Assembly (NCBI GenBank): GCA_015068325.1
Contig: SVKQ01000020.1
Coordinates: 62,001-126,000 of the forward strand
DNA: 64,000 nt
Source of the DNA: Oscillospiraceae bacterium
GTDB taxonomy: Bacteria; Bacillota; Clostridia; Oscillospirales; Oscillospiraceae
Reading direction: 5' to 3'
This document shows positions 39,071-47,797 of this stretch, in pieces. Under the pieces are notes generated by a model. It made no database searches and was not told the origin of the DNA. It worked only from the letters and a program-made list of their open reading frames with translations. Numbering within the stretch: the first letter of the stretch is position 1; each line of letters opens with the position of its first letter. The position numbers and the translations under genes are program-made.

Positions 39071-39208
39071 AATATGGTAGGAAGATTGATGAAAAAAGTT
39101 TTGTCTCTTGCAAGTATAGGATAGCAAGAGGTTGTTACAGAATCTCACAAAAAACTATTACAAAAGTATTAAATGTCACGGGTATGCGGTGTTTTTCCGC
39201 AGGGTCCC

Positions 39209-39661
39209 CTATCCCCGCAGCGTGCGGAAGAAGTCCGACAGCAGGGCGCGGCACTCCTCCTCCAGCAGGCCGCCCACCAGGGCAGGGTGGTGGGGGAAAT
39301 CCTCCATGAACAGGTTCAGCACACCGCCGCAGGCGCCCATGGCCTCGTCCCGGGCGCCGTACCAGACCCGGTCCACACGGGCGTTGAGGATGGCCCCGGC
39401 GCACATGGGGCAGGGCTCCAGCGTCACGTAGAGCTCGCAGCCCTCCAGGCGCCAGGTGCCCAGGGTCTCGTTGGCCCGGGCGATGGCCTCCATCTCCGCG
39501 TGGGAGCAGGTCTGCTGCCGCTCCTCCCGCCGGTTGCGGCCCTCGCCCACCACGACGCCGTCCCTGACGACGACGCAGCCCACGGGCACCTCACCGGCGG
39601 CGGCGGCCTCCCGGGCCAGGGCCAGTGCCCGGCGCATATAGACTTTCTGTGCTTCGTGCAT
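39209..39661 (-). CDS. tadA: tRNA-specific adenosine deaminase
   Basis: 150 residues. Converts A34 to inosine in tRNA-Arg(ACG). The zinc deaminase motifs are HAEMEAI (His ligand and catalytic Glu) and PCPMCAGAI, and PVGCVVV and NRREE are typical of TadA. ATG 39661 has AAGGAG upstream. Other cytidine/guanine deaminases share the zinc site, but the tail VLNLF-x-HHPA is TadA-like. Confidence 0.93.
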   Translation of the reverse strand: MHEAQKVYMRRALALAREAAAAGEVPVGCVVVRDGVVVGEGRNRREERQQTCSHAEMEAIARANETLGTWRLEGCELYVTLEPCPMCAGAILNARVDRVWYGARDEAMGACGGVLNLFMEDFPHHPALVGGLLEEECRALLSDFFRTLRG

Positions 39662-39763
39662 GGGTACCGCTCCTTTCGGGGACAAACCGCCTCGCCGGCG
39701 GCATATTTTTCCGGAAAAACCATAATAATAGAGTATTCCACGACCGCATGGGAGGACACCGCC

Positions 39764-40006
39764 ATGAACAGACCGATCCGCACCGCCCCGTCGCCCCGGA
39801 CAGAGCTGCAGCAGGAGCTGCAGGAGGCCGCCCGGGCTCTGCGCCGGGCCTACGACCGCTTCAACTACGTGTGCGAGGCGGAGCTGGTGGAGGCCAGCGT
39901 ATACGAGATCAACGCCCTGCAGGCCCGCTACAACTACCTGCTGCGCGCGGCAAAGGGCCAGGCCTCGTCCGGTGCCGCAGAGGACGGAGGCGCGTCATGT
40001 CGCTGA
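39764..40006 (+). CDS. DUF2508 (YaaL-like) protein
   Basis: 80 residues, mainly helical (LQQELQEAARALRRAYDRFNYVCEAELVEASVYEINALQARYNYLLRA split over two helices). YaaL-type proteins have no known function, but yaaL sits next to bofA in Bacillus and does so here. GGGAGG precedes the ATG. The 3' end overlaps the bofA-like gene by 10 bp. Confidence 0.85.
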   Translation: MNRPIRTAPSPRTELQQELQEAARALRRAYDRFNYVCEAELVEASVYEINALQARYNYLLRAAKGQASSGAAEDGGASCR

Positions 40007-40263
40007 CAGAGACGCTGGCGCTGGGGCTGGTACTGCTGTTCCTCCTGGTGGCGGCGATACGCCTGTTTTCCGCGCCGCTGAAGCTGGCGGTGCGGGTGCT
40101 GCTCAACGCCGCGCTGGGCTTTGGAGCCATGTACCTGCTGAACCTGACCAGCGGCTTCACCGGCCTCGCCCTGGGGCTCAGCTGGTTCAACGGCCTGGTG
40201 GTGGGCATCCTTGGTGTGCCCGGATTCGTGCTGCTGGTACTGGTACGCTGGGTGCTGGGATAG
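39997..40263 (+). CDS. bofA: Pro-sigma-K processing inhibitor BofA family protein
   Basis: 88 residues with three hydrophobic helices. The conserved segment LLNAALGFGAMYLLN and the ending NGLVVGILGVPGFVLLVLVRW are typical. In Bacillus, BofA holds the SpoIVFB protease inactive in the mother-cell membrane until the forespore checkpoint. Its overlap with the DUF2508 gene supports coupled translation. Confidence 0.88.
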   Translation: MSLTETLALGLVLLFLLVAAIRLFSAPLKLAVRVLLNAALGFGAMYLLNLTSGFTGLALGLSWFNGLVVGILGVPGFVLLVLVRWVLG

Positions 40264-40266
40264 CGG

Positions 40267-42003
40267 TCAAAACGTCAGCAAACCGTTGATGGCCGCCATC
40301 CGCGCCGGGTCCATCTTGGTGACGCGGCGGTCAAAGGTCATAAGGCCGTTGACCTCCTCCTCCACGTCGCTGACCTGTGTGTAGACGGCGGCACTGAGAC
40401 CCTCCCGGTCGATCCAGGGGTGCACCTGCTCCCGGTACAGCTTCTCCACCGCGTCCATCCACGCCTCCGCGCTGCGATAGGCCCGGTAGCCGAATTCCTT
40501 CTCCGCGGCACAGTGGCCGGGAACAGGCAGGCTGTAGCCGCCGAACTCCGTCAGGGCCAGCACCCGCCGTCCGTCGTTCTTCAGCCGGACGGGTTTATAG
40601 TAGACATGGCGGCTCTGCACGTCGCCGCCGCCCTGGTCGTGCCAGCCGCTGGCGTGATCCACCGGGCGGGTGGGGTCCAGCACCTTTATCTGCGCCGCGA
40701 TGCGGCCTGCGTCAAACTGGCCCCAGCCCTCGTTGAAGGGGGTCCACAGGCAGAGCGACACGCAGTTATAGAGAAGGTCGATCATCCCCTTCAGGTCGCG
40801 CTCGAACTGAGCGCGGCCTTTTTCGTCGGCCCGGCCCAGCCTGCGGGAGGGCTTGTCGCCGATCGGAACACCGATAAAGGGCAGGTACTGGGTGTAAAGG
40901 GGCAGAAACGGGCTGCCGCCGCTGACGGCGTCCTGCCACACCAGAATGCCCAGCCGGTCACAGTGATAGTACCAACGCAGGGGCTCCACCTTGATGTGCT
41001 TGCGCAGCATGTTGAAGCCCATGGTCTTCACCGTCTCGATGTCGTGGACCACGGCCGCGTCGGCGGGCGGGGTGTAGAGCCCGTCAGACCAGTAGCCCTG
41101 GTCCAGCAGGCCGGACTGGAAATACGGCTCGTTATTCAGGGCGAAGACTCTGCGCCCACGATGCTCCACCGTGGAGAACTTCCGCATGCCGAAGTAGCTC
41201 TCCACCCGGTCTTCCCCCAGCGTCACTTCCACCGTGTAGAGGAAGGGGTCCTCCGGGCTCCAGGGCCGGAAGTATTCCTCCCGGATCAGGCTGGTCCCGC
41301 AGCCCTCCTCGTCGGCCCGGTCCTCGGCGATGCACGTCCCGTTCATCCGCACCACCATGTGGGCGCCGGCGGGGTCGTCGGCCTCCACCTGCCAGCGCAG
41401 GAGACGCCCGTCGAAGTCCGGCGTCAGGCGAAGCCGCCGGATATACTTCTGCGGCACGCTCTCCAGCCACACCGTCTGCCAGATGCCGCTGGTGGCGGTG
41501 TACCAGATGCCGCCCCGGTCATACTTCTGCTTGCCGTAGGCGTGGGGGCCGCCGTCGGTGAGGTCCCGCACCGCCACGGTAAGGCGGTTCTCGCCGCCGC
41601 GGAGCGCATCGGTGATGTCCAGCGTGAAGGGCAGATAGCCCCCCTCGTGGCCGCCCACCACCGCGTCGTTCACCCGCACGGTGCAGCTCTGGTCCACGGC
41701 GCCGAAGTGCAGCAGCACCCGGTCCCTCCGGAACCCCTCCGGCAGGGTGAAGGCCCGCTCATACCACAGCGTCTCCCCGCTGTGCAGCTGGAAATCGCAG
41801 CCGGAGAGCAGGCACTCCGGCACAAAGGGCACGGTGATGGTGCCGGTGCGCCGGCGGGTGTACTCCTCCCCGTCCTCCACCGTGTAGGTCCAGGGGCCGT
41901 TTAAGTTGACATAACTATTTCTGACCAGCTGGGGCCGGGGATACTCCGGCAGGGGGTGTTCCCTGTCCAGCGCCTCGCCCCAAGGGGTGTAGAGCTGCTT
42001 CAT
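40267..42003 (-). CDS. Glycoside hydrolase family 2 enzyme (beta-galactosidase/glucuronidase-like)
   Basis: 578 residues, cytoplasmic. An N-terminal sugar-binding jelly roll (about 25-185, with PFVPECLLSG and LWYERAF) is followed by an immunoglobulin-like domain (about 190-280) and a TIM barrel. The acid/base is E425 in FNEGWGQFD and the nucleophile E486 in ALTEFGGY. It is shorter than LacZ, about the length of GH2 glucuronidases; substrate uncertain. It overlaps the MFS gene by 4 bp, so uptake and cleavage are coupled. Confidence 0.88.
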   Translation of the reverse strand: MKQLYTPWGEALDREHPLPEYPRPQLVRNSYVNLNGPWTYTVEDGEEYTRRRTGTITVPFVPECLLSGCDFQLHSGETLWYERAFTLPEGFRRDRVLLHFGAVDQSCTVRVNDAVVGGHEGGYLPFTLDITDALRGGENRLTVAVRDLTDGGPHAYGKQKYDRGGIWYTATSGIWQTVWLESVPQKYIRRLRLTPDFDGRLLRWQVEADDPAGAHMVVRMNGTCIAEDRADEEGCGTSLIREEYFRPWSPEDPFLYTVEVTLGEDRVESYFGMRKFSTVEHRGRRVFALNNEPYFQSGLLDQGYWSDGLYTPPADAAVVHDIETVKTMGFNMLRKHIKVEPLRWYYHCDRLGILVWQDAVSGGSPFLPLYTQYLPFIGVPIGDKPSRRLGRADEKGRAQFERDLKGMIDLLYNCVSLCLWTPFNEGWGQFDAGRIAAQIKVLDPTRPVDHASGWHDQGGGDVQSRHVYYKPVRLKNDGRRVLALTEFGGYSLPVPGHCAAEKEFGYRAYRSAEAWMDAVEKLYREQVHPWIDREGLSAAVYTQVSDVEEEVNGLMTFDRRVTKMDPARMAAINGLLTF

Positions 42004-43295
42004 CGGGCACCCTCCCCTCTCGTCCGGCGGGCCATCAGGGCGACGACCGCCCAGAGCAGCAGCAGGATCGCCGCCGCCATCAGGAAGATGCCCGGGGTGG
42101 GCACCTCCTTCACCACGCCCAGGTCCTCATAGGTCATGCCGGTGGAGCGGATGGCCAGCACGCCCAGATAGGGACCGGTGACCATGGGGATGAGCACCTG
42201 GAACAGGATGCGGATGCCCTGGAACCGCCCGGCCATGCCGGCGGGCGTATAGTCGCGGATGAGGCCGTTGCAGCAGGCGGAGATCAGCATGCCGCCCCCC
42301 AGCATGACGACGCCGGCCCCCAGCACGAACCACTGGCCCCGGGCGAAATACATCAGCACCAGACCGGCCACGCCCGCCGGCAGCGCCAGGCGCAGGCTGC
42401 GCAGCTTGCCGCGGCGGTCCACCGCCCGGCCCAGCGCCACGGAGACGGCGGAGCTGACGATCAGCACGCCGGCCAGCAGGAACGTGTAGTCGGTGATGCC
42501 CAGGAAGCGCTGGATGTAGATGATCAGGTAGGGCATGTACACCTGCTGGCTCATGCAGTACACTCCCAGGGCACACAGGGACAGGTACAGCATGGGGTTG
42601 GCCTTTACCACCGCGGGCCGCAGACCGTAGAGGATATTGGCGAAATAGTTGCCCTCCGCCCGCTGCAGCGTCTCCGGCTCCCGGAGGAAGAAGAGGCCCA
42701 GCAGACCGCCCAGGGATGTCACGGCGCCCACGATCAGGAAGAACAAGGGCCAGTTCCCGCTCTGGGTCAGGCCGTCCAGCGCGCCGAACACCACCAGCAT
42801 GGCGATCAGCGGCATCACGGAGAGCACCGTCTCGGTGCGGCCCCGGTTGCCCTCGCAGGTCACGTCGGTGACCCAGGCGTTGAAGGCGGCATCGTTGGCG
42901 GTGGAGCCGAAGAAGGTCATGACGCAGTCCAGCACCACCACCAGCACGGCGGCACCGTAGGCGGAGGATGCATAGGCGGCCGCGGCGCCGTCCACCCGCA
43001 CCAGGGCGAACACAGCGATGCTGACGCCCCAGAGCAGATAGCCCGCCACGATGAAGGCCTTGCGCCGGCCCAGCGCGTCGCTGAGGGCGCCCATCACCAG
43101 CGTGGTCACCGTGGCGGTGGCGGCGCTCCAGCCCACCATGGCCGCGATCATGGCCGTGTCGCCGGAGATGGTGTTGTAGAGGAACACGTTGAAATACATG
43201 TTCTCGATGACCCAGGCGATCTGGCCGAAGAGGCCGAAGATCAGCAGCGCCGCCCAGGTCCGCCCGCCCAGGCGGGCCGTCTTTTTTTCGTCCAT
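42000..43295 (-). CDS. MFS transporter (sugar/glycoside uptake candidate)
   Basis: 431 residues with about 12 hydrophobic helices and the MFS loop motif GALSDALGRRKAF between helices 2 and 3. A second copy occurs as GRAVDRRGKLRSL between helices 8 and 9. ATG 43295 has GAAGGAG upstream; longer in-frame starts read into the rplM promoter and gene. First gene of the pair with the GH2 enzyme, which it probably supplies with an oligosaccharide or glycoside. Its upstream region has phased repeats. Confidence 0.86.
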   Translation of the reverse strand: MDEKKTARLGGRTWAALLIFGLFGQIAWVIENMYFNVFLYNTISGDTAMIAAMVGWSAATATVTTLVMGALSDALGRRKAFIVAGYLLWGVSIAVFALVRVDGAAAAYASSAYGAAVLVVVLDCVMTFFGSTANDAAFNAWVTDVTCEGNRGRTETVLSVMPLIAMLVVFGALDGLTQSGNWPLFFLIVGAVTSLGGLLGLFFLREPETLQRAEGNYFANILYGLRPAVVKANPMLYLSLCALGVYCMSQQVYMPYLIIYIQRFLGITDYTFLLAGVLIVSSAVSVALGRAVDRRGKLRSLRLALPAGVAGLVLMYFARGQWFVLGAGVVMLGGGMLISACCNGLIRDYTPAGMAGRFQGIRILFQVLIPMVTGPYLGVLAIRSTGMTYEDLGVVKEVPTPGIFLMAAAILLLLWAVVALMARRTRGEGAR

Positions 43296-43331
43296 GGGAA
43301 CTCCTTCCGCGCCGAAAATGAATTTGCAAAG

Positions 43332-43395
43332 TGAGATATGATGAGATATATTGAGAAAAGCTGAGAAAACAACAGATGTTTGATCCGTAATCAAA
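43332..43395 (-). promoter_or_regulatory. Phased repeats and inverted repeat upstream of the MFS/GH2 operon
   Basis: Four copies of TGAGA (plus strand) start exactly 10 bp apart at 43332, 43342, 43352 and 43362. Nearby, at 43379-43395, lies the inverted repeat TTTGAT-N5-ATCAAA. Together they fill the region between the MFS start and the rplM promoter. A sugar-responsive regulator is a reasonable guess, but none is encoded here. Confidence 0.45.
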
Positions 43396-43402
43396 AATGC
43401 TG

Positions 43403-43431
43403 TTGACAAGATATTTGTGTCGTGATATAAA
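43403..43431 (+). promoter_or_regulatory. Promoter of rplM-rpsI
   Basis: TTGACA, 17-bp spacer, TATAAA. The leader of about 90 bases contains a ctccct/agggag hairpin and may be an L13-type autoregulatory leader, which I cannot confirm. Confidence 0.8.
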
Positions 43432-43529
43432 TATTCCTGCGCGTTTGAGCGTCTTTCTCCCTCCCGATTGTAGCAAGGGAGCCCGGAAAAGTAAAGCGAC
43501 AAACATAGAAATAAATGGAGGAAACAAGC

Positions 43530-43955
43530 ATGTCCACTTTCATGGCAAACAAGGCCAACATCGAGCGCAAGTGGTACGTCGTGGACGCCGCCGGCAAGCC
43601 CCTGGGCAAGACCGCCGTCGTCGTGGCCGACCTGCTGCGCGGCAAGGGCAAAGTCACCTACACCCCCCACGCCGACTGCGGCGACAACGTGATCGTCATC
43701 AACGCCGGCAAGGCGGTGCTGACCGGCAACAAGCTGGAGCAGAAGTACTACCGCACCCACTCCGGCTGGGTGGGCGGCCTGAAGGAGACCAAGTACCGCA
43801 TCCTGATGCAGGATAAGCCCGAGCTGGCGATGCGCGTGGCCGTGCGCGGCATGATGCCCCGCAACACCATCACCAAGGACTCCCTGAAGCGCCTGCACAT
43901 CTACGCCGGCGAGAACCACGAGCACCAGGCCCAGAAGCCCGAGCTGGTCAAATAA
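43530..43955 (+). CDS. rplM: 50S ribosomal protein L13
   Basis: 141 residues. Conserved landmarks are [16 protein letters not shown], the central [11 protein letters not shown] and the C-terminal VRGMMPRN followed by [19 protein letters not shown]. The ATG at 43515 is part of the ribosome site (ATGGAGG), so 43530 is the start. Paired with rpsI as in most Firmicutes. Confidence 0.98.
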   Translation: MSTFMANKANIERKWYVVDAAGKPLGKTAVVVADLLRGKGKVTYTPHADCGDNVIVINAGKAVLTGNKLEQKYYRTHSGWVGGLKETKYRILMQDKPELAMRVAVRGMMPRNTITKDSLKRLHIYAGENHEHQAQKPELVK

Positions 43956-43969
43956 GGAGGAGAATGAGA

Positions 43970-44374
43970 ATGTATCAGTCCAAGAACCCCTATATGTACG
44001 GCACCGGCCGTCGCAAGTCCTCCGTGGCCCGTGTGCATCTGTTCCCCAACGGCACCGGCAGCATCACCATCAACGGCCGCGATATCGACGAGTACTTCGG
44101 CCTGGAGACGCTGAAGATGGTGGTCCGTCAGCCCCTGAACACCACCAATACCCTGGGCAAGGTGGACATCGTCGCCACCGTCGAGGGCGGCGGTGTGTCC
44201 GGCCAGGCCGGCGCCCTGCGCCACGGCATCAGCCGCGCCCTGCTGCTGGTGGATCCCGAGTTCCGCCCCCTGCTGAAGAAGGCCGGCTTCCTGACCCGCG
44301 ATCCCCGCATGAAGGAGCGCAAAAAGTACGGCCTCAAGGCCGCCCGTCGCGCGCCTCAGTTCTCCAAGCGCTAA
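43970..44374 (+). CDS. rpsI: 30S ribosomal protein S9
   Basis: 134 residues. [14 protein letters not shown] near the N-terminus and the C-terminal tail ending RRAPQFSKR, which reaches the P site, are diagnostic. ATG 43970 is preferred over ATG 43964, which is too close to AAGGAGG. It follows rplM by 14 bp. Confidence 0.98.
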   Translation: MYQSKNPYMYGTGRRKSSVARVHLFPNGTGSITINGRDIDEYFGLETLKMVVRQPLNTTNTLGKVDIVATVEGGGVSGQAGALRHGISRALLLVDPEFRPLLKKAGFLTRDPRMKERKKYGLKAARRAPQFSKR

Positions 44375-44379
44375 ACGCA

Positions 44380-44418
44380 CAAAAACCCCGGAAATTCAAT
44401 TGTTTCCGGGGTTTTCCT
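44380..44418 (+). terminator. Terminator after rpsI
   Basis: Stem aaaaccccggaaa/tttccggggtttt, eight-base loop. Confidence 0.92.
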
Positions 44419-44541
44419 GTCCCGCCCCGTCGGGGCGCGGATCTTTTTCCCGGCGCTCTCCGCGCCGCTGTGATGCACGGGGAGCACGCCGGCCGCCGCA
44501 GAGGCGGATATCAAAACGATCAAACAGGAGGAAACAGAGAT

Positions 44542-44973
44542 ATGAACAGAGTGTTGTCGGGCGTGCTGGGCCTTGTGCTGGCCCTCGTCGTCCTCGCCGC
44601 GGGCGGTCTGAACCTTGTGCTGGGCATCAGCCACCTGCATAAGCTGCATACCGGCCAGTATGCGGAGACCCAGGCCACCATCACCAGGATCGAGACCGTT
44701 GAGGTCGCCGATTCGGAGGCCACCGGCGGTACCCGCACGGAATATGAGATCACCGTGGAGTACACCCTGGACGGCAAGAAGGTCGTGACCCAGCTGGGCG
44801 AGATCCCCAAGGACTTTTACGAGGGCATGGAGCTGACCGTGCTCTACAATGTGGACAAGCCGACAGACGTCACCCTGCCCGGCACCACCGGCTCCTACAT
44901 CATGATCGGTATGGGCGCGGTGGCTGTCCTGCTGGGCGTCGTCATGATCCTGCGGCGGCTGCGCGGCCGCTGA
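44542..44973 (+). CDS. DUF3592-like membrane protein
   Basis: 143 residues. One N-terminal helix (about 5-30), an extracytoplasmic beta-rich domain with ATITRIE and YEITVEYTLDGKKV, and a C-terminal helix (about 115-135) followed by RRLRGR. This layout fits DUF3592, function unknown. AGGAGG lies upstream of ATG 44542. It stands alone between rpsI and the AIM24 gene. Confidence 0.72.
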   Translation: MNRVLSGVLGLVLALVVLAAGGLNLVLGISHLHKLHTGQYAETQATITRIETVEVADSEATGGTRTEYEITVEYTLDGKKVVTQLGEIPKDFYEGMELTVLYNVDKPTDVTLPGTTGSYIMIGMGAVAVLLGVVMILRRLRGR

Positions 44974-45035
44974 CCGGCACACCCGCGGATGCGGTATGAT
45001 CATATCATGTAAGCTTGTATAAGGAGGTCATCCCC

Positions 45036-45713
45036 ATGCAATATGAAATCAAGGGCGAGCCCATGCCCGTTGTCATCTGCCGGCTGCAGAACGGCGAGAG
45101 CCTGCAGTGCGAATCCGGCGCTATGAGCTGGATGAGTCCCAACATGAAGATGGAGACCAGCGGGGGTGGCGTCGGCAAGATGTTCGGCCGGCTCTTCTCC
45201 GGCGAGACCATGTTCCGCAACCGGTACACCGCCCAGGGCGAGGGGCTGATCGCCTTCGCCTCCAGCTTCCCCGGCTCCATCCGTGCGGTGGAGATCGACC
45301 CCAGCCACCCGGTGATCATCCAGAAGCGGGCGTATCTGGCCTCGGAGCCCGGCGTGGAGCTGTCCGTGTTCTTCCAGAAGAAGGGCATGGCGGGCTTCTT
45401 CGGCGGCGAGGGCTTCATCATGCAGAAGCTCTCCGGCCGCGGCACCGCCTTTCTGGAGATCGACGGCAGCACGGTGGAGTATGACCTCTCCGCCGGGCAA
45501 CAGATCGTGGTGAACACCGGCAACGTGGCCATGATCGACGCCACCTGCTCGCTGGACGTGCAGCAGGTCAAGGGCGTGAAGAACGTGCTCTTCGGCGGCG
45601 AGGGTCTGTTCAACACGGTCATCACCGGCCCCGGCCACGTGGTGCTCCAGACCATGCCCGCCAGCGCCTTCGCCAGCATGATCGCGGGCATGCTGCCCTC
45701 CTCCGGCGACTGA
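45036..45713 (+). CDS. AIM24/TIGR00266 family protein
   Basis: 225 residues of the TIGR00266 family, a trimeric beta-rich protein of unknown function. Typical phrases are LQCESGAMSWM near the N-terminus, GEGLIAFASSFPG, GEGFIMQKLSGRGTAFLE in the middle and GGEGLFNTVITGPGHVVLQTMP at the end. ATG 45036 has AAGGAGG upstream. No hydrophobic helix is seen. Confidence 0.88.
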   Translation: MQYEIKGEPMPVVICRLQNGESLQCESGAMSWMSPNMKMETSGGGVGKMFGRLFSGETMFRNRYTAQGEGLIAFASSFPGSIRAVEIDPSHPVIIQKRAYLASEPGVELSVFFQKKGMAGFFGGEGFIMQKLSGRGTAFLEIDGSTVEYDLSAGQQIVVNTGNVAMIDATCSLDVQQVKGVKNVLFGGEGLFNTVITGPGHVVLQTMPASAFASMIAGMLPSSGD

Positions 45714-45760
45714 TATGCTCCAGGCCCCTCCCCCGCGGGAGCGGGCAGACCGGCGACCGG

Positions 45761-45801
45761 CAGGGTCAGGCGGCGATCGCGCCGTCTGACCCTGTTTTTT
45801 T
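45761..45801 (+). terminator. Terminator after the AIM24-family gene
   Basis: Fifteen-base-pair stem cagggtcaggcggcg/cgccgtctgaccctg (one mismatch or wobble), four-base loop, seven T. Confidence 0.92.
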
Positions 45802-45835
45802 CATCCGGCAGGAGGGCAAAGCAGGGGCGCCTCTC

Positions 45836-45864
45836 TTGAAACGCGGCTGTCCGCGTGGTACAAT
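45836..45864 (+). promoter_or_regulatory. Promoter of the ior cluster with an inverted repeat in the spacer
   Basis: TTGAAA, 17-bp spacer, TACAAT. The spacer holds ACGCGG-CTGT-CCGCGT (45841-45856), a perfect 6-bp inverted repeat placed where a repressor would block polymerase. Confidence 0.7.
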
Positions 45865-45913
45865 ATGCGGCAGATGCACCACAACAAAAAACAGCAGAGA
45901 AGGTGGAACCACC

Positions 45914-47797
45914 ATGGAATGGAACATGACGCTCAACGAACCCGGCAGGGTCTGCCTCATGCAGGGCAACGAGGCCATCGTGCGGGGCGCGGTGGAGGCG
46001 GGCATCCACTTCGCCGCCTCCTATCCCGGCTCGCCCTCCTCGCAGATCCTGGGGATGTTGGGCAAGATCGCCAGAGAGCGCAATTTCTATGCCCAGTGGG
46101 CGACCAACGAGGTGTGCGCGCTGGAGGCCTGCATCGGCACCTCGCTGGCCAACGCCCGCTCTATCTGCATCGTCAAGCAGAACGGCCTTTTGTGCACGGC
46201 GGACGCCCTGCACTGCGGCGCCCAGCACGGCGTGAAGGGTGGGTTGGTAATCATCACCAGCGACGACCCCAGCGCCCACTCCAGCACCAATGAGTTTGAC
46301 TCCCGCTTCATGGCCATGTCCGCGGACCTGCCCATGCTGGAGCCCACCAGTATGCAGGAGGCCAAGGACATGGTACCCTACGCCTTTGAGCTCTCCGAGC
46401 GGTACCGGCAGATGGTGATCATCCGCCTGACCACCCGGGTCTGTCACGGCCGCGGCAACGTGACGCTGGGCGAGCTGCCGGAGACGACCAGGCCGCTGCG
46501 CCCTGTGGGCGAGTGGGACCGCCTGGTGTGCGTCAGCTACCGGCACATGCCCATGCTGGAGACGCTGGACAGCCTGCAGGAGGCCTTCGAGGTCTGCCCC
46601 TATAACCACTATTCCGGTCCGGAGCAGCCCAAAAAGCTGATCGTGGCCGGCGGCACGGGCCGGCTCTATGCGCAGGAGGCCCTGCACCGGCTGGGCTTGG
46701 AAGACGAGATCGGTCTGCTGTCCCTCGCGTCTCTCTGGCCGTTGCCGGAGAGGCGGATCGTGCAGTATCTGCAGCATGCGGAAGAGGTGCTGACGCTGGA
46801 GGAGGTGGACCCCTTCCTGGAGCGGAACCTGCAGGCCATCGCCGGCAGTCATCGCTTCACCATCCGCTTCGCGGGCCGGGGCGACGGTGCTCTTCCCCGG
46901 GTCGGTGAGCTGACGCCGGACCTGGTGGCCGAGGCGGTGAGCGCTCTGGCCGGCCGGCCGCTGCCGACGCGCCGGGATGAGACGCAGCCGCCCCTGCTGG
47001 AGCGGGATCTGAACTTCTGCGCCGGCTGTCCTCACCGGGCCACCTTCCACATCCTGCGGCGGGTGCTGCGGCGGGAAAAGAACCCCGGCATCGTCGTCGG
47101 CGACATCGGCTGCTACATCATGTCCGGTCAGGAGGCGGGCCACTACGCCTACCAGGCCTGCAACTGCATGGGCTCCGGCATCAACCTGGCCGAGGGTCTC
47201 GGTCAGCTGACCGCCTATGGCCTTGACCAGAAGGTGGTCACCATGTGCGGCGACTCCACCTTTTACCACTCGATCCTGCCGGGTCTGATCAACGCCCGGT
47301 ATCACGATTCCAACATGCTCCTGCTGGTGCTGGACAACTCCGCCACCGCTATGACGGGGTTCCAGCCCCATCCGGGCACCGGCATCACCGCCATGGGGGA
47401 CGACGTACCGCCCATGGAGATTCGCCCCATCTGCGAGGCCATGGGCTGCAAGGTGGCGGAGGCCGACCCCTTCCAGGTGGAGGAGACGGAATCGCTCATG
47501 GCGGAGCTCTTGAGCCAGCCGGGCCTGAAGGTGCTGATCCTCCGGCAGCCCTGCGCCACCCTCAAGAGCAAATCCCGGCGGGCAAAGCTCCGGGTCTATG
47601 TGGACCAGGACAAATGCTTCGGCGACGGCTGCGGCTGCGACCGGTTCTGCTCCCGGGTGTGGGGCTGCCCCGGCAACAGCTGGGACTTTGCAAAAAACAA
47701 GGCGGTCATCGACCCCGTCAGCTGTGTGGGCTGCGGCGTGTGCGCCAAGCTCTGTCCGGCGGGCGCCATCGTGGTGGAAGGCGGTGAGGAACAGTGA
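45914..47797 (+). CDS. iorA: Indolepyruvate ferredoxin oxidoreductase, alpha subunit
   Basis: 627 residues. Oxidatively decarboxylates indolepyruvate or other aryl pyruvates to the acyl-CoA, reducing ferredoxin. The N-terminal pyruvate-oxidoreductase domain reads MQGNEAIVRGAVEAG and SYPGSPSSQI. The TPP-binding domain has GDIGCYIM and the metal/TPP motif GDSTFYHSILPGLINARYHDSNM. The C-terminal double 4Fe-4S ferredoxin part has cysteines in CFGDGCGCDRFC...GCP and CVGCGVCAKLCP. It overlaps iorB by 4 bp. Preferred substrate (indole-, phenyl- or hydroxyphenylpyruvate) cannot be read. Confidence 0.92.
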   Translation: MEWNMTLNEPGRVCLMQGNEAIVRGAVEAGIHFAASYPGSPSSQILGMLGKIARERNFYAQWATNEVCALEACIGTSLANARSICIVKQNGLLCTADALHCGAQHGVKGGLVIITSDDPSAHSSTNEFDSRFMAMSADLPMLEPTSMQEAKDMVPYAFELSERYRQMVIIRLTTRVCHGRGNVTLGELPETTRPLRPVGEWDRLVCVSYRHMPMLETLDSLQEAFEVCPYNHYSGPEQPKKLIVAGGTGRLYAQEALHRLGLEDEIGLLSLASLWPLPERRIVQYLQHAEEVLTLEEVDPFLERNLQAIAGSHRFTIRFAGRGDGALPRVGELTPDLVAEAVSALAGRPLPTRRDETQPPLLERDLNFCAGCPHRATFHILRRVLRREKNPGIVVGDIGCYIMSGQEAGHYAYQACNCMGSGINLAEGLGQLTAYGLDQKVVTMCGDSTFYHSILPGLINARYHDSNMLLLVLDNSATAMTGFQPHPGTGITAMGDDVPPMEIRPICEAMGCKVAEADPFQVEETESLMAELLSQPGLKVLILRQPCATLKSKSRRAKLRVYVDQDKCFGDGCGCDRFCSRVWGCPGNSWDFAKNKAVIDPVSCVGCGVCAKLCPAGAIVVEGGEEQ

